Origin: Bernardetia sp. ABR2-2B
GTDB lineage: Bacteria; Bacteroidota; Bacteroidia; Cytophagales; Bernardetiaceae
Direction of reading: 5' to 3'
NCBI RefSeq assembly: GCF_037126435.1
Contig: NZ_CP147020.1
Span: 4,601,001 to 4,665,000, forward strand
Length of the DNA: 64,000 nt
A program made the translations under genes and the position numbers. The notes under the pieces were generated by a model, which was given only the letters and a program-made list of their open reading frames with translations, had not been told where the DNA came from and did not search any database. Below are positions 10,801 through 19,504 of the stretch, piece by piece (positions within the stretch are counted from its first letter, which is position 1; each line of letters opens with the position of its first letter).

Positions 10801-11688
10801 TATTCTCTTCAAAATTTTACCTTGTCTATCTATCAAAAAAGCTCCTTTAAAAATAGTGGAAATTAGAATATTTCCATTTTTGAGTGTAATGGCATGATAA
10901 ATAATTGTGGGAGGATTATTTTGTGTAATAAAATCTATCTCTGTTGAAAAGTAAGAAAGTTTTTGTGTTGATAAATCATACTTCCATATTTGAGCTTGTT
11001 GTTGTGCAAAAATAAGCAGTTCTGTTTCACTATAACTTATAATAGCTGCAACAGTCATCGATTTGAGTGTATCTGTATTAGGTAAAATATTTACCTCTTT
11101 ATTTTCTGAATCAAAAATACTAAAGCCTTTCCCTTTCTGATTGAAGTAATAATTGTTTTTATGTACAGTTCCTCTAAGAATAGTTCCCTCCACAGAAATA
11201 TCATCTATTGTTTTTGTTTTTAGATCGTAAATAAATAGGTGATTAGAGGTATGAAAATAAACAGCATCTTGAGTGGCATTAATTTCAAATACATCTCCAA
11301 ACTCTTTGGAAGAATCTGTAAAGTCTTTTGTAAGACTTACAAACTCCATCTCTGAAGTAGAGTCGGAGGGAGCAAGATAGCCAAAATCATTTCTACCTCC
11401 AGCATATACTCTTCCTGTATTATCTTTTCCCAAAGAACGCACAATTACTGCTTTTGGGACTGTTATCGTTTGCCAACTAACACCATCGTACATATAAATA
11501 CTTCTGCCTCCAAAATACATAACCCCATTATCACCTTGTATAATACTCCAAATTTGGGGGTGTCCTTTATAGACTTTTGGCGAATAAAAGTTTGAAAATG
11601 GCATTCCAATATCTTGGGTCTCTTCATTCTGAGCAAAAGAAGAAACACAAAAACCTAAAAATAAAATTATAAAGAAGAAGTATCTCAT
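7831..11688 (-). CDS. propeller-sensor SpoIIE-type serine phosphatase
   Basis: A 1285-residue membrane sensor. Order: signal peptide 1-19 ending SFAQ; many short beta-propeller repeats of the two-component-regulator type (for example GDNGVMYFGGRSIYMYDG, DQSENIWLATDNGIGQFE, DSQNTVWIGGSEGLYRF) to about 680; a Y_Y_Y domain (YSYKLEGYDKDFSNWT); one membrane helix near 770-790; a coiled coil (KANQRLEDTVKERTAELMES); a GAF-like domain; and a PPM/SpoIIE phosphatase with RPKDIVSGDFYW, AAVDCTGHGVPGAFMSM, LSTDGLPDQ and RDDITFIGIEV. Acidic metal ligands are present. I infer a periplasmic ligand sensor controlling a cytoplasmic phosphatase, possibly acting on an anti-anti-sigma factor; no partner gene is adjacent. 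Confidence 0.9.
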   Translation of the reverse strand: MRYFFFIILFLGFCVSSFAQNEETQDIGMPFSNFYSPKVYKGHPQIWSIIQGDNGVMYFGGRSIYMYDGVSWQTITVPKAVIVRSLGKDNTGRVYAGGRNDFGYLAPSDSTSEMEFVSLTKDFTDSSKEFGDVFEINATQDAVYFHTSNHLFIYDLKTKTIDDISVEGTILRGTVHKNNYYFNQKGKGFSIFDSENKEVNILPNTDTLKSMTVAAIISYSETELLIFAQQQAQIWKYDLSTQKLSYFSTEIDFITQNNPPTIIYHAITLKNGNILISTIFKGAFLIDRQGKILKRIDKSNGLPTQTVPYVFEDQSENIWLATDNGIGQFELKTPLRIFKEETANFEGVVLSIEEFDNAVYIGTTKGLFYSNYSNKFTKVKGLEGFCWSVKEFEIQGEKHLYAITQNELFYIDRDKAISVAASNAANILTQLDDKRAILAGAGGFTIIEFDTPKQTKIVQNKVIENSQIRTIAIVKNEVWLGSIQKGVYHLPYDSDSLQTEKIVHIDSIPNVPKRSETSVFNYQNEIVIGTSNGLYTLNQETGVLELHPTLGKNVTEGNSIFRLISSSDDDLYVVSANTEGNATRIEFDKNGKRIFNPIPFDRIPPMSTQAIIYDSQNTVWIGGSEGLYRFYPQKSEKYDYKEVSKPIIRKVFLGEDSLFFGGNYTNQKRLFLDKQPKEAEPTFIYQNNSLTFNFAATIFQEDVQYSYKLEGYDKDFSNWTSETKKSYTNLYEGDYTFKVKTKNIYGAESEITTYSFKILPPWYRTWWAYLIYVVLLGLFIWGLIWINTQRLKKANQRLEDTVKERTAELMESNEEIVQQNFQLNQQKEEIEAQNENQKELNISLSIQKEEVEKAYKNVQLLSEIGQEITAILNFEDLIKSVYQNVNALMPADGFGIGIFDEVQCRIGFQGFIEKGEPLPYHFDSLQEKTLAVKCFKNLEEIIINDLETEGEKYDFELAEEQQGEIPLALVYLPLQLENKSLGVITVQSFKKNSYSERELTFLRSLASYVSIALDNSSAYQLINEKNQKITDSIRYAQTIQQAILPSEKKIEKPFRLSNDDYQIIFRPKDIVSGDFYWTSQTTDYFFVAAVDCTGHGVPGAFMSMIGNTLLTEIVELQKIYEPSQILDKLNEQFIEALRQDENANSDGMDICLCRINFDNEKTEVVFAGAKRPLFYMGYNENEPSKIERLQGTRKSVGGKQRKQNKFEQHILSLNKKSRIYLSTDGLPDQNNPQGNKFGTIQVTDFIQRTLHFPIEEQITALENELINHQQNAEQRDDITFIGIEV

Positions 11689-11922
11689 TCTAAAAAATAG
11701 GGGAAAATGAGGAATTAATTAGAGAAAATTAAAATAAGAATAACTTTCCATTAGAATAATACGAAATTTCTTTTAATTAAAGAAGTCTTTAAAGTAATTG
11801 TCTCAATTAACTATTACTTTTTGCTTACTTCTTAATTTGAATCGAAATTTTTACTACTAAATAAGAATAAATCGTACTTTTACATCTTCAATTAAAAATA
11901 ACATCAAGCCCAATATTTTCTA

Positions 11923-13599
11923 GTGGAAAAAACTACTTCTTTTACGCCTCCAGCTTCTCACAATCCAAATAGCTCTGAAAAAGACAAAAAACGTTCTGCA
12001 CAAGTTCCGATTTTACTTTCTTCAATTTTTATAATTGCTGTTTGTGGAATTTTGTATGAACTTTTGATAAGCAGTATTTCGACCTATTTTTTGGGAAGTA
12101 GTATTCTTCACTTTTCAATTACGATTGGACTTTTTCTTTCTGCAATGGGCTTAGGCTCATTTTTGAGTAGATATGTCTATCGAAATTTATTAGATTGGTT
12201 TGTTGTTATCGAAACCATCCTTGGGCTTGTGGGAGGTTGTTCTACGCTAATTCTGTATTTTAGTTATACTGTCTTAGATAATTATTATGCTGTCGCTCTG
12301 ATTATTATTGTCTTTTTGGGAGCTTTTGTAGGTTTAGAGATTCCGATTGTTACACGTCTTTTGAAAGAACATGACAATTTGAAAGATACCATTTCAAATG
12401 TTTTGGCTTTTGATTATTTGGGTTCTTTGGTGGCTTCTGTTGCTTTTCCAATTTTACTTTTACCGTATTTGGGGCTGATGCGAACAGCTTTTTTTATTGG
12501 AATAATAAATCTTTTGATTGCTATTTTTAATGCATGGGTATTTAGAAAAGAATTAAAACAAGCTGCTGCCAAACTTGCTTTTTCTGCAATTTCAATGGCT
12601 GTTTTGTTAGTTGGTTTTATCTACTCCTTTCAAATAAGTGATTTTTTTGAGCAAATGATGTATCAAGATGAAATTATTTACTCTGACCAAACACCTTATC
12701 AACGCATTGTAGTAACAAAATATAAGAAAAATACGCAGCTTTTCATTAATGGAAATTTGCAATTCTCAACGCTTGATGAATACCGTTATCATGAAACTAT
12801 CGTACACGTTCCTGCGCTAATGACTGGTCATCTAGAAAATGTCTTGATTTTGGGAGGTGGTGATGGTTTGGCTGTTCGTGAACTTTTAAAATACGACGAA
12901 ATTGAAAGTATTGATTTAGTAGATTTGGATAAAGCTATCACTAACCTAGCAAAGCACAACCGAATTTTTAGAGAAGTAAATCAAAATTCACTCTCAAACC
13001 CAAAAGTAAAGATTCATAATGTAGATGCGTTTAAGTTTGTGGAAGAGTCTGAAAAACAATATTCACTCATCATTGTAGATTTGCCAGACCCTCATGAGGC
13101 TTCTTTAGGCAAACTTTACTCATTAGAATTTTATCGTTTGGCTAAGAAAATATTGTCAAGAGATGGTGTTCTGATTAGTCAATCTACTTCGCCTTATTTT
13201 GCTCCAAAACCGTTTTGGTGTATTCAGAAAACAATGCAAGAGGCTTTTCCGTCTGCCTTGCCAGTCAATGTTTATGTTCCTGCTTTCGGAATGTGGGGAT
13301 TTAGTATGGGAATAAATAATCCAAAATTCAATCAAAATGATTCTACAAGTATTGGTTTACCTTCTCAAAATCAGTTAGATAAAGTATATAAAGAACTGAC
13401 AAGAAAGATGAAAAAACGACAGTTAGATTTGAGATATTTAGCTCCAGAAGTTTTGCCAAAACTTTTTGTTTTTGATAAAGATATGTTTGAAGGAATAGAT
13501 ATTGATGGAACAGGAAAAGGCGATTCTGTAAAAGTAAATCGCCTAGATAACCAAATCTTGATTCAGTATTATGAAAATAGCTGGAAAAGGTGGGAGTAA
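11923..13599 (+). CDS. membrane-bound spermidine-synthase-like protein
   Basis: A 558-residue protein with a GTG start; no ATG lies upstream in frame and the N-terminus MEKTTSFTPPAS precedes the first membrane helix. Residues 28-240 hold about seven membrane segments. The C-terminal half is a class I methyltransferase-fold aminopropyltransferase domain with ILGGGDG (G311-G315, D314), SIDLVDLDKA and DLPDPHE starting at D386. Soluble SpeE makes spermidine from putrescine and decarboxylated S-adenosylmethionine; for the membrane-fused group the substrate is less clear. It is followed after 9 bases by the convergent S41-like gene, so it is likely monocistronic. Confidence 0.85.
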   Translation: MEKTTSFTPPASHNPNSSEKDKKRSAQVPILLSSIFIIAVCGILYELLISSISTYFLGSSILHFSITIGLFLSAMGLGSFLSRYVYRNLLDWFVVIETILGLVGGCSTLILYFSYTVLDNYYAVALIIIVFLGAFVGLEIPIVTRLLKEHDNLKDTISNVLAFDYLGSLVASVAFPILLLPYLGLMRTAFFIGIINLLIAIFNAWVFRKELKQAAAKLAFSAISMAVLLVGFIYSFQISDFFEQMMYQDEIIYSDQTPYQRIVVTKYKKNTQLFINGNLQFSTLDEYRYHETIVHVPALMTGHLENVLILGGGDGLAVRELLKYDEIESIDLVDLDKAITNLAKHNRIFREVNQNSLSNPKVKIHNVDAFKFVEESEKQYSLIIVDLPDPHEASLGKLYSLEFYRLAKKILSRDGVLISQSTSPYFAPKPFWCIQKTMQEAFPSALPVNVYVPAFGMWGFSMGINNPKFNQNDSTSIGLPSQNQLDKVYKELTRKMKKRQLDLRYLAPEVLPKLFVFDKDMFEGIDIDGTGKGDSVKVNRLDNQILIQYYENSWKRWE

Positions 13600-13608
13600 G
13601 TTTCATTT

Positions 13609-16044
13609 CTATTTCAAAATCTGATTAGAGAGAATATAATCCATTTTTTCAAATGTTTTTTCATTATCAATTCCATTTAATTCTTCTCCAAAAATAAATT
13701 TTCCTTCTTTGTTCAAAATCAAAATAAAGGGTTTGGTTTTCGTCGGAATGTACAAATCTTCAAAAATAGAATTACTAGTTGGAATAATATCAGCGTAAAA
13801 AGGTGTTCCTATCAAAAACTCTTCAACTTCTTTTTTCTTGCTTTCCGTAAAACCATAAAACATAATATTATTTTCTGAATAGGTTTCTATTTTTTGATTA
13901 AGCTTTGGAATTGCTTCAATAGATATTGTAGAAGAAGGCGACCAAAAAACAAAAACACTCAATTTATTTTCTAAATTCTCTTTCATAATTTCATTTTCTG
14001 AAATTAGTTTAAAGCTAAAATTTGGAAAGGCTTCAAAAAGATTTCTTTGCATCGTAAAACCATCAAAAAGAGCTTGTTTTTCATTTCTACTCATCTTCGA
14101 AAAAGGATAAACTGCGCTTGGTTTCATAATTTGAGTTGTATCAATGCTTTGCTTTTCTTTCTTGAATTTATCAAAACTATAGCTTTCAAGTTGCGTAAAT
14201 TTTGCACTCGTAAAATCGCCATAGCGAACAAACATATTCATAATCGAATCTTGTTTTATTTCTAATGTCGAATCAACAGAGACTTCATTTGCTTGAAAAT
14301 CTTCTTGACTTTTTCTAAAAAATAAATAAATAGGTTTGGCAACTGTTTCATAAGACGTTGTTCCAACTCTCTTTTGCAGTCCATTCTTTATCAAAAAAGT
14401 ATTGGGCGCAGTCTGATAAATAAGCGAAATATGTTGATAGTTTTTAAGCCATAATTTTCCTTCTTTAAATATAACTTCTTTTCCCAAACCATAATTTCCT
14501 AATAAATCTTTTGCATTTTGAGGTAAATTATATGGGTTTGGAATGGGTTTAGTAATTTCTTCAAACTGTTTAAAACGCTGTCCATATTTTTTGATGTAAC
14601 TAAAACGACTCTTCAAAACACTTTCTTCATACGCCATTTTATAGGCAATATCAAAAGCCTTATCTGTGCTTGTAGAATCATAAGCTGAAACAAAAATATT
14701 TGGTTTTACCTCACTTTTTTCTGTTGTTTTAATCTTCATATCTGGAATATTGAGCCAACTATATGCACTTGTTCCTATTTGTTTTGTAATTACTGGTTGT
14801 CCTTTGGTTGGCTCTCCTATCACGATTGCATTTCTATGTTTTTGCAAAACGTTCACAATCCATTCAGCAGCATCAGAAGTATTTTTATCTGTCAGAATAT
14901 AAATTGGACGCTCAAAATATCGAAGTGTATAGTATTTTTCATAATTTCTATCGACTTCAAGAGGATATCCCCAATGGTAATACCAATCATTTCTCTTTTT
15001 AAAATAGGGTTTTACTTCTTCTTTTTTGGTAGTTAATGAAACAGTAGGATTCTCATAACTTTTACGGCGTGGTTTTCCACTATCTTTTAAGTATTCTCTT
15101 GTATGAAAGACTTTTGCAGTTCCTAAATTATAAGTAGTATCTGGGCGTAAAAAACGCTCTACAAACCAAATAGGAACACTCATCTCATTTACTTCTTTGT
15201 CTTTTGTAAAAAACTTTCTTTCAGATTCTAATACAGAACTTCCTCTCAAGTCTAAAATCAAAGCATCTGTAAATAAAAACTCCTCTATTAAGTCTTTCAT
15301 AAAACGCTCATCTACATAATTAGCAGAAGGCAAAAATGAACACTTTAAATAGCCAATATTTCCTTCTAAAATTTCTTTTTTATCAAATCCATTTCCTAAA
15401 TAGTCTAAGTTGAATTGGTTAGAATTATTGTTCCAAACATTGCTTTTGTATTTCGCCCTTCGCCTTGACCTTTTTAAAACTCCTCTTCTAAATAGAGACT
15501 TTCCTTGTGCCATTCTACTGTAAAAGTTTTTTCTATTATAGCTCCGTAAGTTTCGCCAAAATGATTCATAGTAAACATAATGGGTCTCATCATTTGATTT
15601 TTGCTTATTTTTTTCTCCTTTCCACCACCCATGCCATTCGTGTTCTCGTCCACAATTACAAAAACTAGACTTTCTATAAAAACCAAACTTTTCATTATCA
15701 TCATCTATTCTATAACCCTCCTGTGGTGCAGTATTTTCGAAAGACAAGGGTGTGTTATTATCTAGCTTGTACCAATAATTATTCAAATAAGCCCCAAATT
15801 CTTGTAGGTTATATTCAATCAAAGAATCTAAAAAAGGATTATTTCCAATTTCTAAAATAGGTTTTCTGTAAAGAGAATCTGTCGTGTAAAGACAAAGAGC
15901 AGAATCTAATGTAATTTTGAATTTTTCTACTTCTTCTTTTTCTATAATTCGTTCGGGTTTGCGTTGTGCCAAAACAGATGTAGAGAAAAGAAATAAAAAT
16001 AAAATAGAGAAGAGGAAGTATAATTTTGATGGAAAAAAACTCAT
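13609..16044 (-). CDS. S41-peptidase-like / thioredoxin-like fusion, probably inactive
   Basis: An 811-residue secreted protein with a signal peptide at 1-26 (STSVLAQR). The middle resembles tail-specific S41 peptidases: NIGYLKCSFLPSANY, ALILDLRGSSV, RPIYILTDKNTSDAAEW and IVIGEPTKGQP. At the position of the usual TFSAAE nucleophile the sequence reads TSDAAE, placing Asp391 where Ser is expected, with Ser390 beside it. The C-terminal 160 residues look like a TlpA-type thioredoxin fold (LSVFVFWSPSSTISIEAIPK, FILILNKEGKFIFGEELNG), but WCxxC is WSPSS (W701-S705), so no redox cysteines. I infer a binding or structural role, though residual peptidase activity cannot be excluded. Confidence 0.75.
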   Translation of the reverse strand: MSFFPSKLYFLFSILFLFLFSTSVLAQRKPERIIEKEEVEKFKITLDSALCLYTTDSLYRKPILEIGNNPFLDSLIEYNLQEFGAYLNNYWYKLDNNTPLSFENTAPQEGYRIDDDNEKFGFYRKSSFCNCGREHEWHGWWKGEKNKQKSNDETHYVYYESFWRNLRSYNRKNFYSRMAQGKSLFRRGVLKRSRRRAKYKSNVWNNNSNQFNLDYLGNGFDKKEILEGNIGYLKCSFLPSANYVDERFMKDLIEEFLFTDALILDLRGSSVLESERKFFTKDKEVNEMSVPIWFVERFLRPDTTYNLGTAKVFHTREYLKDSGKPRRKSYENPTVSLTTKKEEVKPYFKKRNDWYYHWGYPLEVDRNYEKYYTLRYFERPIYILTDKNTSDAAEWIVNVLQKHRNAIVIGEPTKGQPVITKQIGTSAYSWLNIPDMKIKTTEKSEVKPNIFVSAYDSTSTDKAFDIAYKMAYEESVLKSRFSYIKKYGQRFKQFEEITKPIPNPYNLPQNAKDLLGNYGLGKEVIFKEGKLWLKNYQHISLIYQTAPNTFLIKNGLQKRVGTTSYETVAKPIYLFFRKSQEDFQANEVSVDSTLEIKQDSIMNMFVRYGDFTSAKFTQLESYSFDKFKKEKQSIDTTQIMKPSAVYPFSKMSRNEKQALFDGFTMQRNLFEAFPNFSFKLISENEIMKENLENKLSVFVFWSPSSTISIEAIPKLNQKIETYSENNIMFYGFTESKKKEVEEFLIGTPFYADIIPTSNSIFEDLYIPTKTKPFILILNKEGKFIFGEELNGIDNEKTFEKMDYILSNQILK

Positions 16045-16156
16045 AGTATAAATTAGATTGCTTTTGAATACGATTATTCAGCAAATTTAAGCAAAAATAT
16101 TTAACAACTAAAAATATAGTTAAAAGAATTATCTTTTTAGTTACTTTGGGCTTGAC

Positions 16157-16192
16157 AAAAAAAATCCTCAAAACGAATTATTCATTTTGAGG
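16157..16192 (-). terminator. terminator of the padR-pspC unit
   Basis: On the minus strand CCTCAAAA, an 11-base loop, TTTTGAGG and then eight T residues. It lies about 85 bases beyond the stop of the PspC-domain gene. Confidence 0.8.
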
Positions 16193-16210
16193 AATTATGT
16201 GTTGAAAGTC

Positions 16211-16228
16211 GTAGGTGGGGACACCTAC
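16211..16228. repeat. short palindrome
   Basis: GTAGGTG GGGA CACCTAC, a perfect 7-bp stem between the PspC-domain gene and its terminator. GC-rich compared with its surroundings, so it may belong to the dispersed mini-repeats of this genome. Confidence 0.5.
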
Positions 16229-16275
16229 AACGGCTAGTGAATGTATTTGAAATTAATTTATCATTAATCACTACT

Positions 16276-17217
16276 TTAAAAATGTTTTTTAAAGAATTTA
16301 GAATTTTTGACTTTAGAAGCCGTCGTACTTACCGTGTCTTCAAACTGATTTTCTGCTTTTGCCATTCTTGTTTTGAAATTTTCTTCTTCCAAAAATGATG
16401 GTTTTTCTTCTAAATCAATTTGTTCTTCTAGGCTAGTTACTTTTGGCATTGCCATCCAAAGAGCTAAATAAGCTAAAAGACCAAAACCTTTTAAGAAAAA
16501 TCCACCTATGAAAAGCAAACGCACAATAGTTTCGTCTATTCCAAAATATTTTGCAATTCCAGAGGCAACACCAGCGACTTTTTTGTCGACCATACTACGC
16601 ATAAAACGTTTTGTTTTGCCAACTAAAGAAGTTGATTTTTTCTCTTCCAACATTCCTTCTTTTGGGTCTTTTGGCATCGCAAGCCACGAAGCTGCATACA
16701 GAGGAACTCCAAAACCACCTACAAAAACACTAGCCACAAACCCTAAACGAACAAATACAGGGTCAATATCATAATAGGCTGCAATTCCAGAAGCGACTCC
16801 ACCTACTTTTTTATCTCTTTTTTGGAGTGTAAATTTCTTATCTAGGCTACGTAACTCTCGCTTAGGTTCAGCTTTTTTAAGTTTTTGCCATTGGTCTTTT
16901 CTTTCAAAATAACCCAAATCTAAATCAATTCCTTCTGCAAGAGCAATTTCTTTTGCCGTTCCTACCTGCAAGACCATCAATTCAACATCATTTTTATCTA
17001 TTGTTCCTTTGTCAATACTCAAACGCTCCAAAAGAACTTCTGCCATACGTGTTTCAATGTCTTCGATAGTCATCGAATCTTCTGGAAAACAACGCTTCAA
17101 ATCCATTAAGTAAGCTTTTAAAGCTGGATAAGCAGTTTGTTCGACATGAAAAGAAATTGAAGCAATCTGAACTTCTAAAGTATTGTTGATAGAGGAGTTG
17201 GTGTGTAGAGGAGGCAT
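16276..17217 (-). CDS. double PspC-domain membrane protein
   Basis: A 313-residue protein. The N-terminal 120 residues form a helical region (VQIASISFHVEQTAYPALKA, EDIETRMAEVLLERL) commonly found before PspC domains in Bacteroidota. Two PspC domains follow: KKVGGVASGIAAYYDIDPVF with a helix ending ASWLAMPK (about 133-185), and KKVAGVASGIAKYFGIDETI ending ALWMAMPK (about 210-260). A charged tail follows. PspC-type proteins sit in the inner membrane and respond to envelope stress; the tandem arrangement is frequent in this phylum. It lies 213 bases downstream of padR on the same strand and is probably co-transcribed. Confidence 0.9.
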   Translation of the reverse strand: MPPLHTNSSINNTLEVQIASISFHVEQTAYPALKAYLMDLKRCFPEDSMTIEDIETRMAEVLLERLSIDKGTIDKNDVELMVLQVGTAKEIALAEGIDLDLGYFERKDQWQKLKKAEPKRELRSLDKKFTLQKRDKKVGGVASGIAAYYDIDPVFVRLGFVASVFVGGFGVPLYAASWLAMPKDPKEGMLEEKKSTSLVGKTKRFMRSMVDKKVAGVASGIAKYFGIDETIVRLLFIGGFFLKGFGLLAYLALWMAMPKVTSLEEQIDLEEKPSFLEEENFKTRMAKAENQFEDTVSTTASKVKNSKFFKKHF

Positions 17218-17222
17218 AATAA

Positions 17223-17427
17223 ATTTAAAATTTAGATTTCAGAATTTAGAAGAATAAATAATTATTTTTTACTTCTAAAATTCTTTGAGGTGTTGATTTA
17301 TAATTAGTTAGTGATGAGTAAGGGCGAAAAATTACATTTTTGAGTAAATTTATATTTTAAAAATTAGTAGTTCAAAATTTTCGTAATTGTATTTACTTCT
17401 AATTTCATACTTCTAAAATCTAAATTG
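17223..17427. repeat. TTTAGA/TCTAAA-rich spacer repeats, family D
   Basis: The padR-pspC spacer holds AATTTAGATTTCAGAATTTAGA at its left end and, at 17395-17427, TTCTAATTTCATACTTCTAAAATCTAA. Similar stretches occur at 23241-23270 (AATTTAGATTTTAGAAGTTAGATTTTAGAA) and 44459-44487. They are always between genes. Confidence 0.5.
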
Positions 17428-17430
17428 GTT

Positions 17431-17796
17431 TTAACTTGCTTGTCTTTGTTCTTGTCTATTCTGATTTTTTGCTTCTAAAAGAGTAGTTGCTGAAAAAACA
17501 AGCTGATGCCAAGAGTTTGTGAGTTGATGTAAAAAATCTTGTCCATTATCGGTCAGTCTATAATATTTTCTTGGAGGTCCTCCTGTAGATTCTCGCCAAG
17601 CATAAGTAACCAAACCCGATTTATTGAGACGGTTTAGAAGTGGATAAAGCGTTCCTTCCACAACTAATAAATTCGCTTCTCTCAAGTGGTGAAGCAAGTC
17701 TGAAGCATATACTTCTCCACTTGCAATTACATTCAAGACACAGAGTTCTAAGATTCCTTTTCTCATCTGTACTTCAGCATTTTCTAATGTAATCAC
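17431..17796 (-). CDS. PadR-family transcriptional regulator
   Basis: A 121-residue winged-helix protein: MRKGILELCVLNVIASGEVY, SDLLHHLREANLLVVEGTLY, PLLNRLNKSGLVTYAWRES and GGPPRKYYRLTDNGQDFL are the classic PadR N-terminal domain, including the wing. The C-terminal helix that mediates dimerisation is short, as in the compact PadR-s2 group. It lies just upstream of a PspC-domain gene, a recurring pair in Bacteroidota, so it probably controls that gene and itself. A palindrome at 17901-17922 overlaps a promoter-like element and is a candidate operator. Confidence 0.92.
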   Translation of the reverse strand: MITLENAEVQMRKGILELCVLNVIASGEVYASDLLHHLREANLLVVEGTLYPLLNRLNKSGLVTYAWRESTGGPPRKYYRLTDNGQDFLHQLTNSWHQLVFSATTLLEAKNQNRQEQRQAS

Positions 17797-17900
17797 ATTT
17801 TTTTTGTTTAAGTTTTAGGTTCTTTTGGTTAGATATTGAAAGTAATTGAGATACTAACAACGTCCGTATGTCTTCTTATACGAGGTAGTTTGAAAAAGGT

Positions 17901-17922
17901 TACTATGTTATGCAAGGTAGTA
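17901..17922 (-). promoter_or_regulatory. candidate PadR operator over the padR promoter
   Basis: TACTA-N12-TAGTA inverted repeat about 105 bases before the padR ATG. On the minus strand it includes TACCTTGC, close to the -7 consensus TAnnTTTG. A second small inverted repeat CGTAT-N8-ATACG lies at 17865-17882. The binding is inferred from position only. Confidence 0.4.
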
Positions 17923-18115
17923 GGTAAAAGATTGTAATTTTTACAGTTCTATAATAATAGAAACCTATCAAATTAGTAGAACTAATATTTTTTGCTAAAA
18001 ATAAACTGCATTTGCAAAAAATAATGTATATTTAGCTAACTTTGAGCAAAATGAATAAGAGCCAATTATTTTATCTAGAAGTTTTGTATTTTTCTAAAAT
18101 TGAAGAAGTAGAGTT

Positions 18116-18973
18116 ATGTCAAAATCAAATACCCCTTTCGGATATATCAAAAGTTCAATCAATCAGCCTGTCAGCATTCTTAAATATGCTATTGGTGTGG
18201 TTGCGATTGCTGCTTTGGTGGCTTTTATATTCAATACCACTCAAGGTTCTGATAAAAAGAATGTCGAAAATACGTTTTTATTAGAAGATATTCGTAAGAC
18301 CAATGAAGAACATCTCAAAACGATTGCAGACCTACAAAGACAATTAGATAAGACAAACGAAGAAGCTGCAAAAGTAAAAGAAGAACTTATCCAAAAACAG
18401 TCTCAAATAGATGCAAAAGGTGTACAAATAGATGCAAAAGAAGGAAGTATCGGAACACTTCAAACACAACTTAGTGATTTGAAAAATGATAAGATGCGTC
18501 TGCACCAAATAATAGATGAACGAGGACGAGAACTGGCGCAAATGACAGAACGAAACAAAGAGCAAAATTCACTCTTAGAAACTACTCAAAATAACCTCCA
18601 AAAAACACAAGACCAAACTCGCCAAGACCAACAAGCTATCAAAAACCTTCAAGAAGAATTGCGTGGACTAAATGAAAAAGTAAATATTGCTTACAACCAC
18701 GAAAAGGATTTGCAAAGTCAAGTAAATAAATTACTTACTGATTTGAATCAAACACGTACAGAACTCAACCAGTCAAGAATGGATTTGAGTGATGCAAAAG
18801 CTGAATTACGTATTCTGAAAGAACTCCACCCAATGAATAATAATATGCCTGTTCAGCAAATTACGGTGTCTCAACCCCAAGAAGAAAGTAGCGCAAATGC
18901 CCTCAAAATGGTTGCCATTGTTTCCGTAATTGTCATGTTTATTGTTTTTGTAGTTTATATGCTTAGAGATTAA
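18116..18973 (+). CDS. coiled-coil protein with a membrane helix at each end
   Basis: A 285-residue protein I cannot assign. Residues about 22-43 (ILKYAIGVVAIAALVAFIF) and 263-282 (MVAIVSVIVMFIVFVVYML) are membrane helices. Between them lie roughly 200 residues of Gln/Glu/Lys-rich coiled coil. It could span the periplasm or lie along the membrane with both ends anchored; topology cannot be settled by reading. Upstream there are 319 bases without another gene, downstream a strong terminator at 19001. Confidence 0.8.
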   Translation: MSKSNTPFGYIKSSINQPVSILKYAIGVVAIAALVAFIFNTTQGSDKKNVENTFLLEDIRKTNEEHLKTIADLQRQLDKTNEEAAKVKEELIQKQSQIDAKGVQIDAKEGSIGTLQTQLSDLKNDKMRLHQIIDERGRELAQMTERNKEQNSLLETTQNNLQKTQDQTRQDQQAIKNLQEELRGLNEKVNIAYNHEKDLQSQVNKLLTDLNQTRTELNQSRMDLSDAKAELRILKELHPMNNNMPVQQITVSQPQEESSANALKMVAIVSVIVMFIVFVVYMLRD

Positions 18974-19000
18974 TGAAAGCTGATTTTATTGTTTAGCCAA

Positions 19001-19035
19001 AAGCAACTTCAATCAAAATGAAGTTGCTTTTTTTA
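19001..19035 (+). terminator. rho-independent terminator
   Basis: AAGCAACTTCA / TGAAGTTGCTT, an 11-bp perfect stem with a 7-base loop and a T tract, 28 bases after the stop of the coiled-coil gene. Confidence 0.9.
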
Positions 19036-19504
19036 TAATTATTGATTTACAGATAGAGCTTTTAAAAAAAACACGGTTTTGAGGCTCTTTTTTCATCTAA
19101 AAAAAATGAATCTTTACCGAGTAGAGTAATTTGTTCGTCGATTGCCCTTTCTTTATTATGTATGATTTTTTGCAAATATAGACTGCTTCTTTTTATCTTT
19201 ATAAAAATACAAAATAGGCTCTCAACATTCTTTTATGGCTTTATATGACTAAAATAGCTTGTTTTATCTATAAATAGGCTACTTTTGTTTTCTGTTTTAC
19301 CTAGCTATTTTATTAATCGCTTACTTTTTTTGCAATTTGGCTTAGTGTAAGCATTATAATCAAAAAGGTATAGTTCTTGAAAGTTTGAAAGTAGCTTATC
19401 TCTACTAAATTATGTATTGATTTTAGATTCCAAAGTAAAAATAAGCTATAATTTAATCTCACTATTCTTATTCTCTTATCATTTGTTATCAAGATTTTAC
19501 TCCT
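19036..19504. other. intergenic region, no gene seen
   Basis: About 470 AT-rich bases between a terminator and the next gene. I see no open reading frame with a credible start and no RNA-like fold. It must contain the promoter of the gene at 19505, but no clear -7/-33 pair stands out. Confidence 0.4.
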
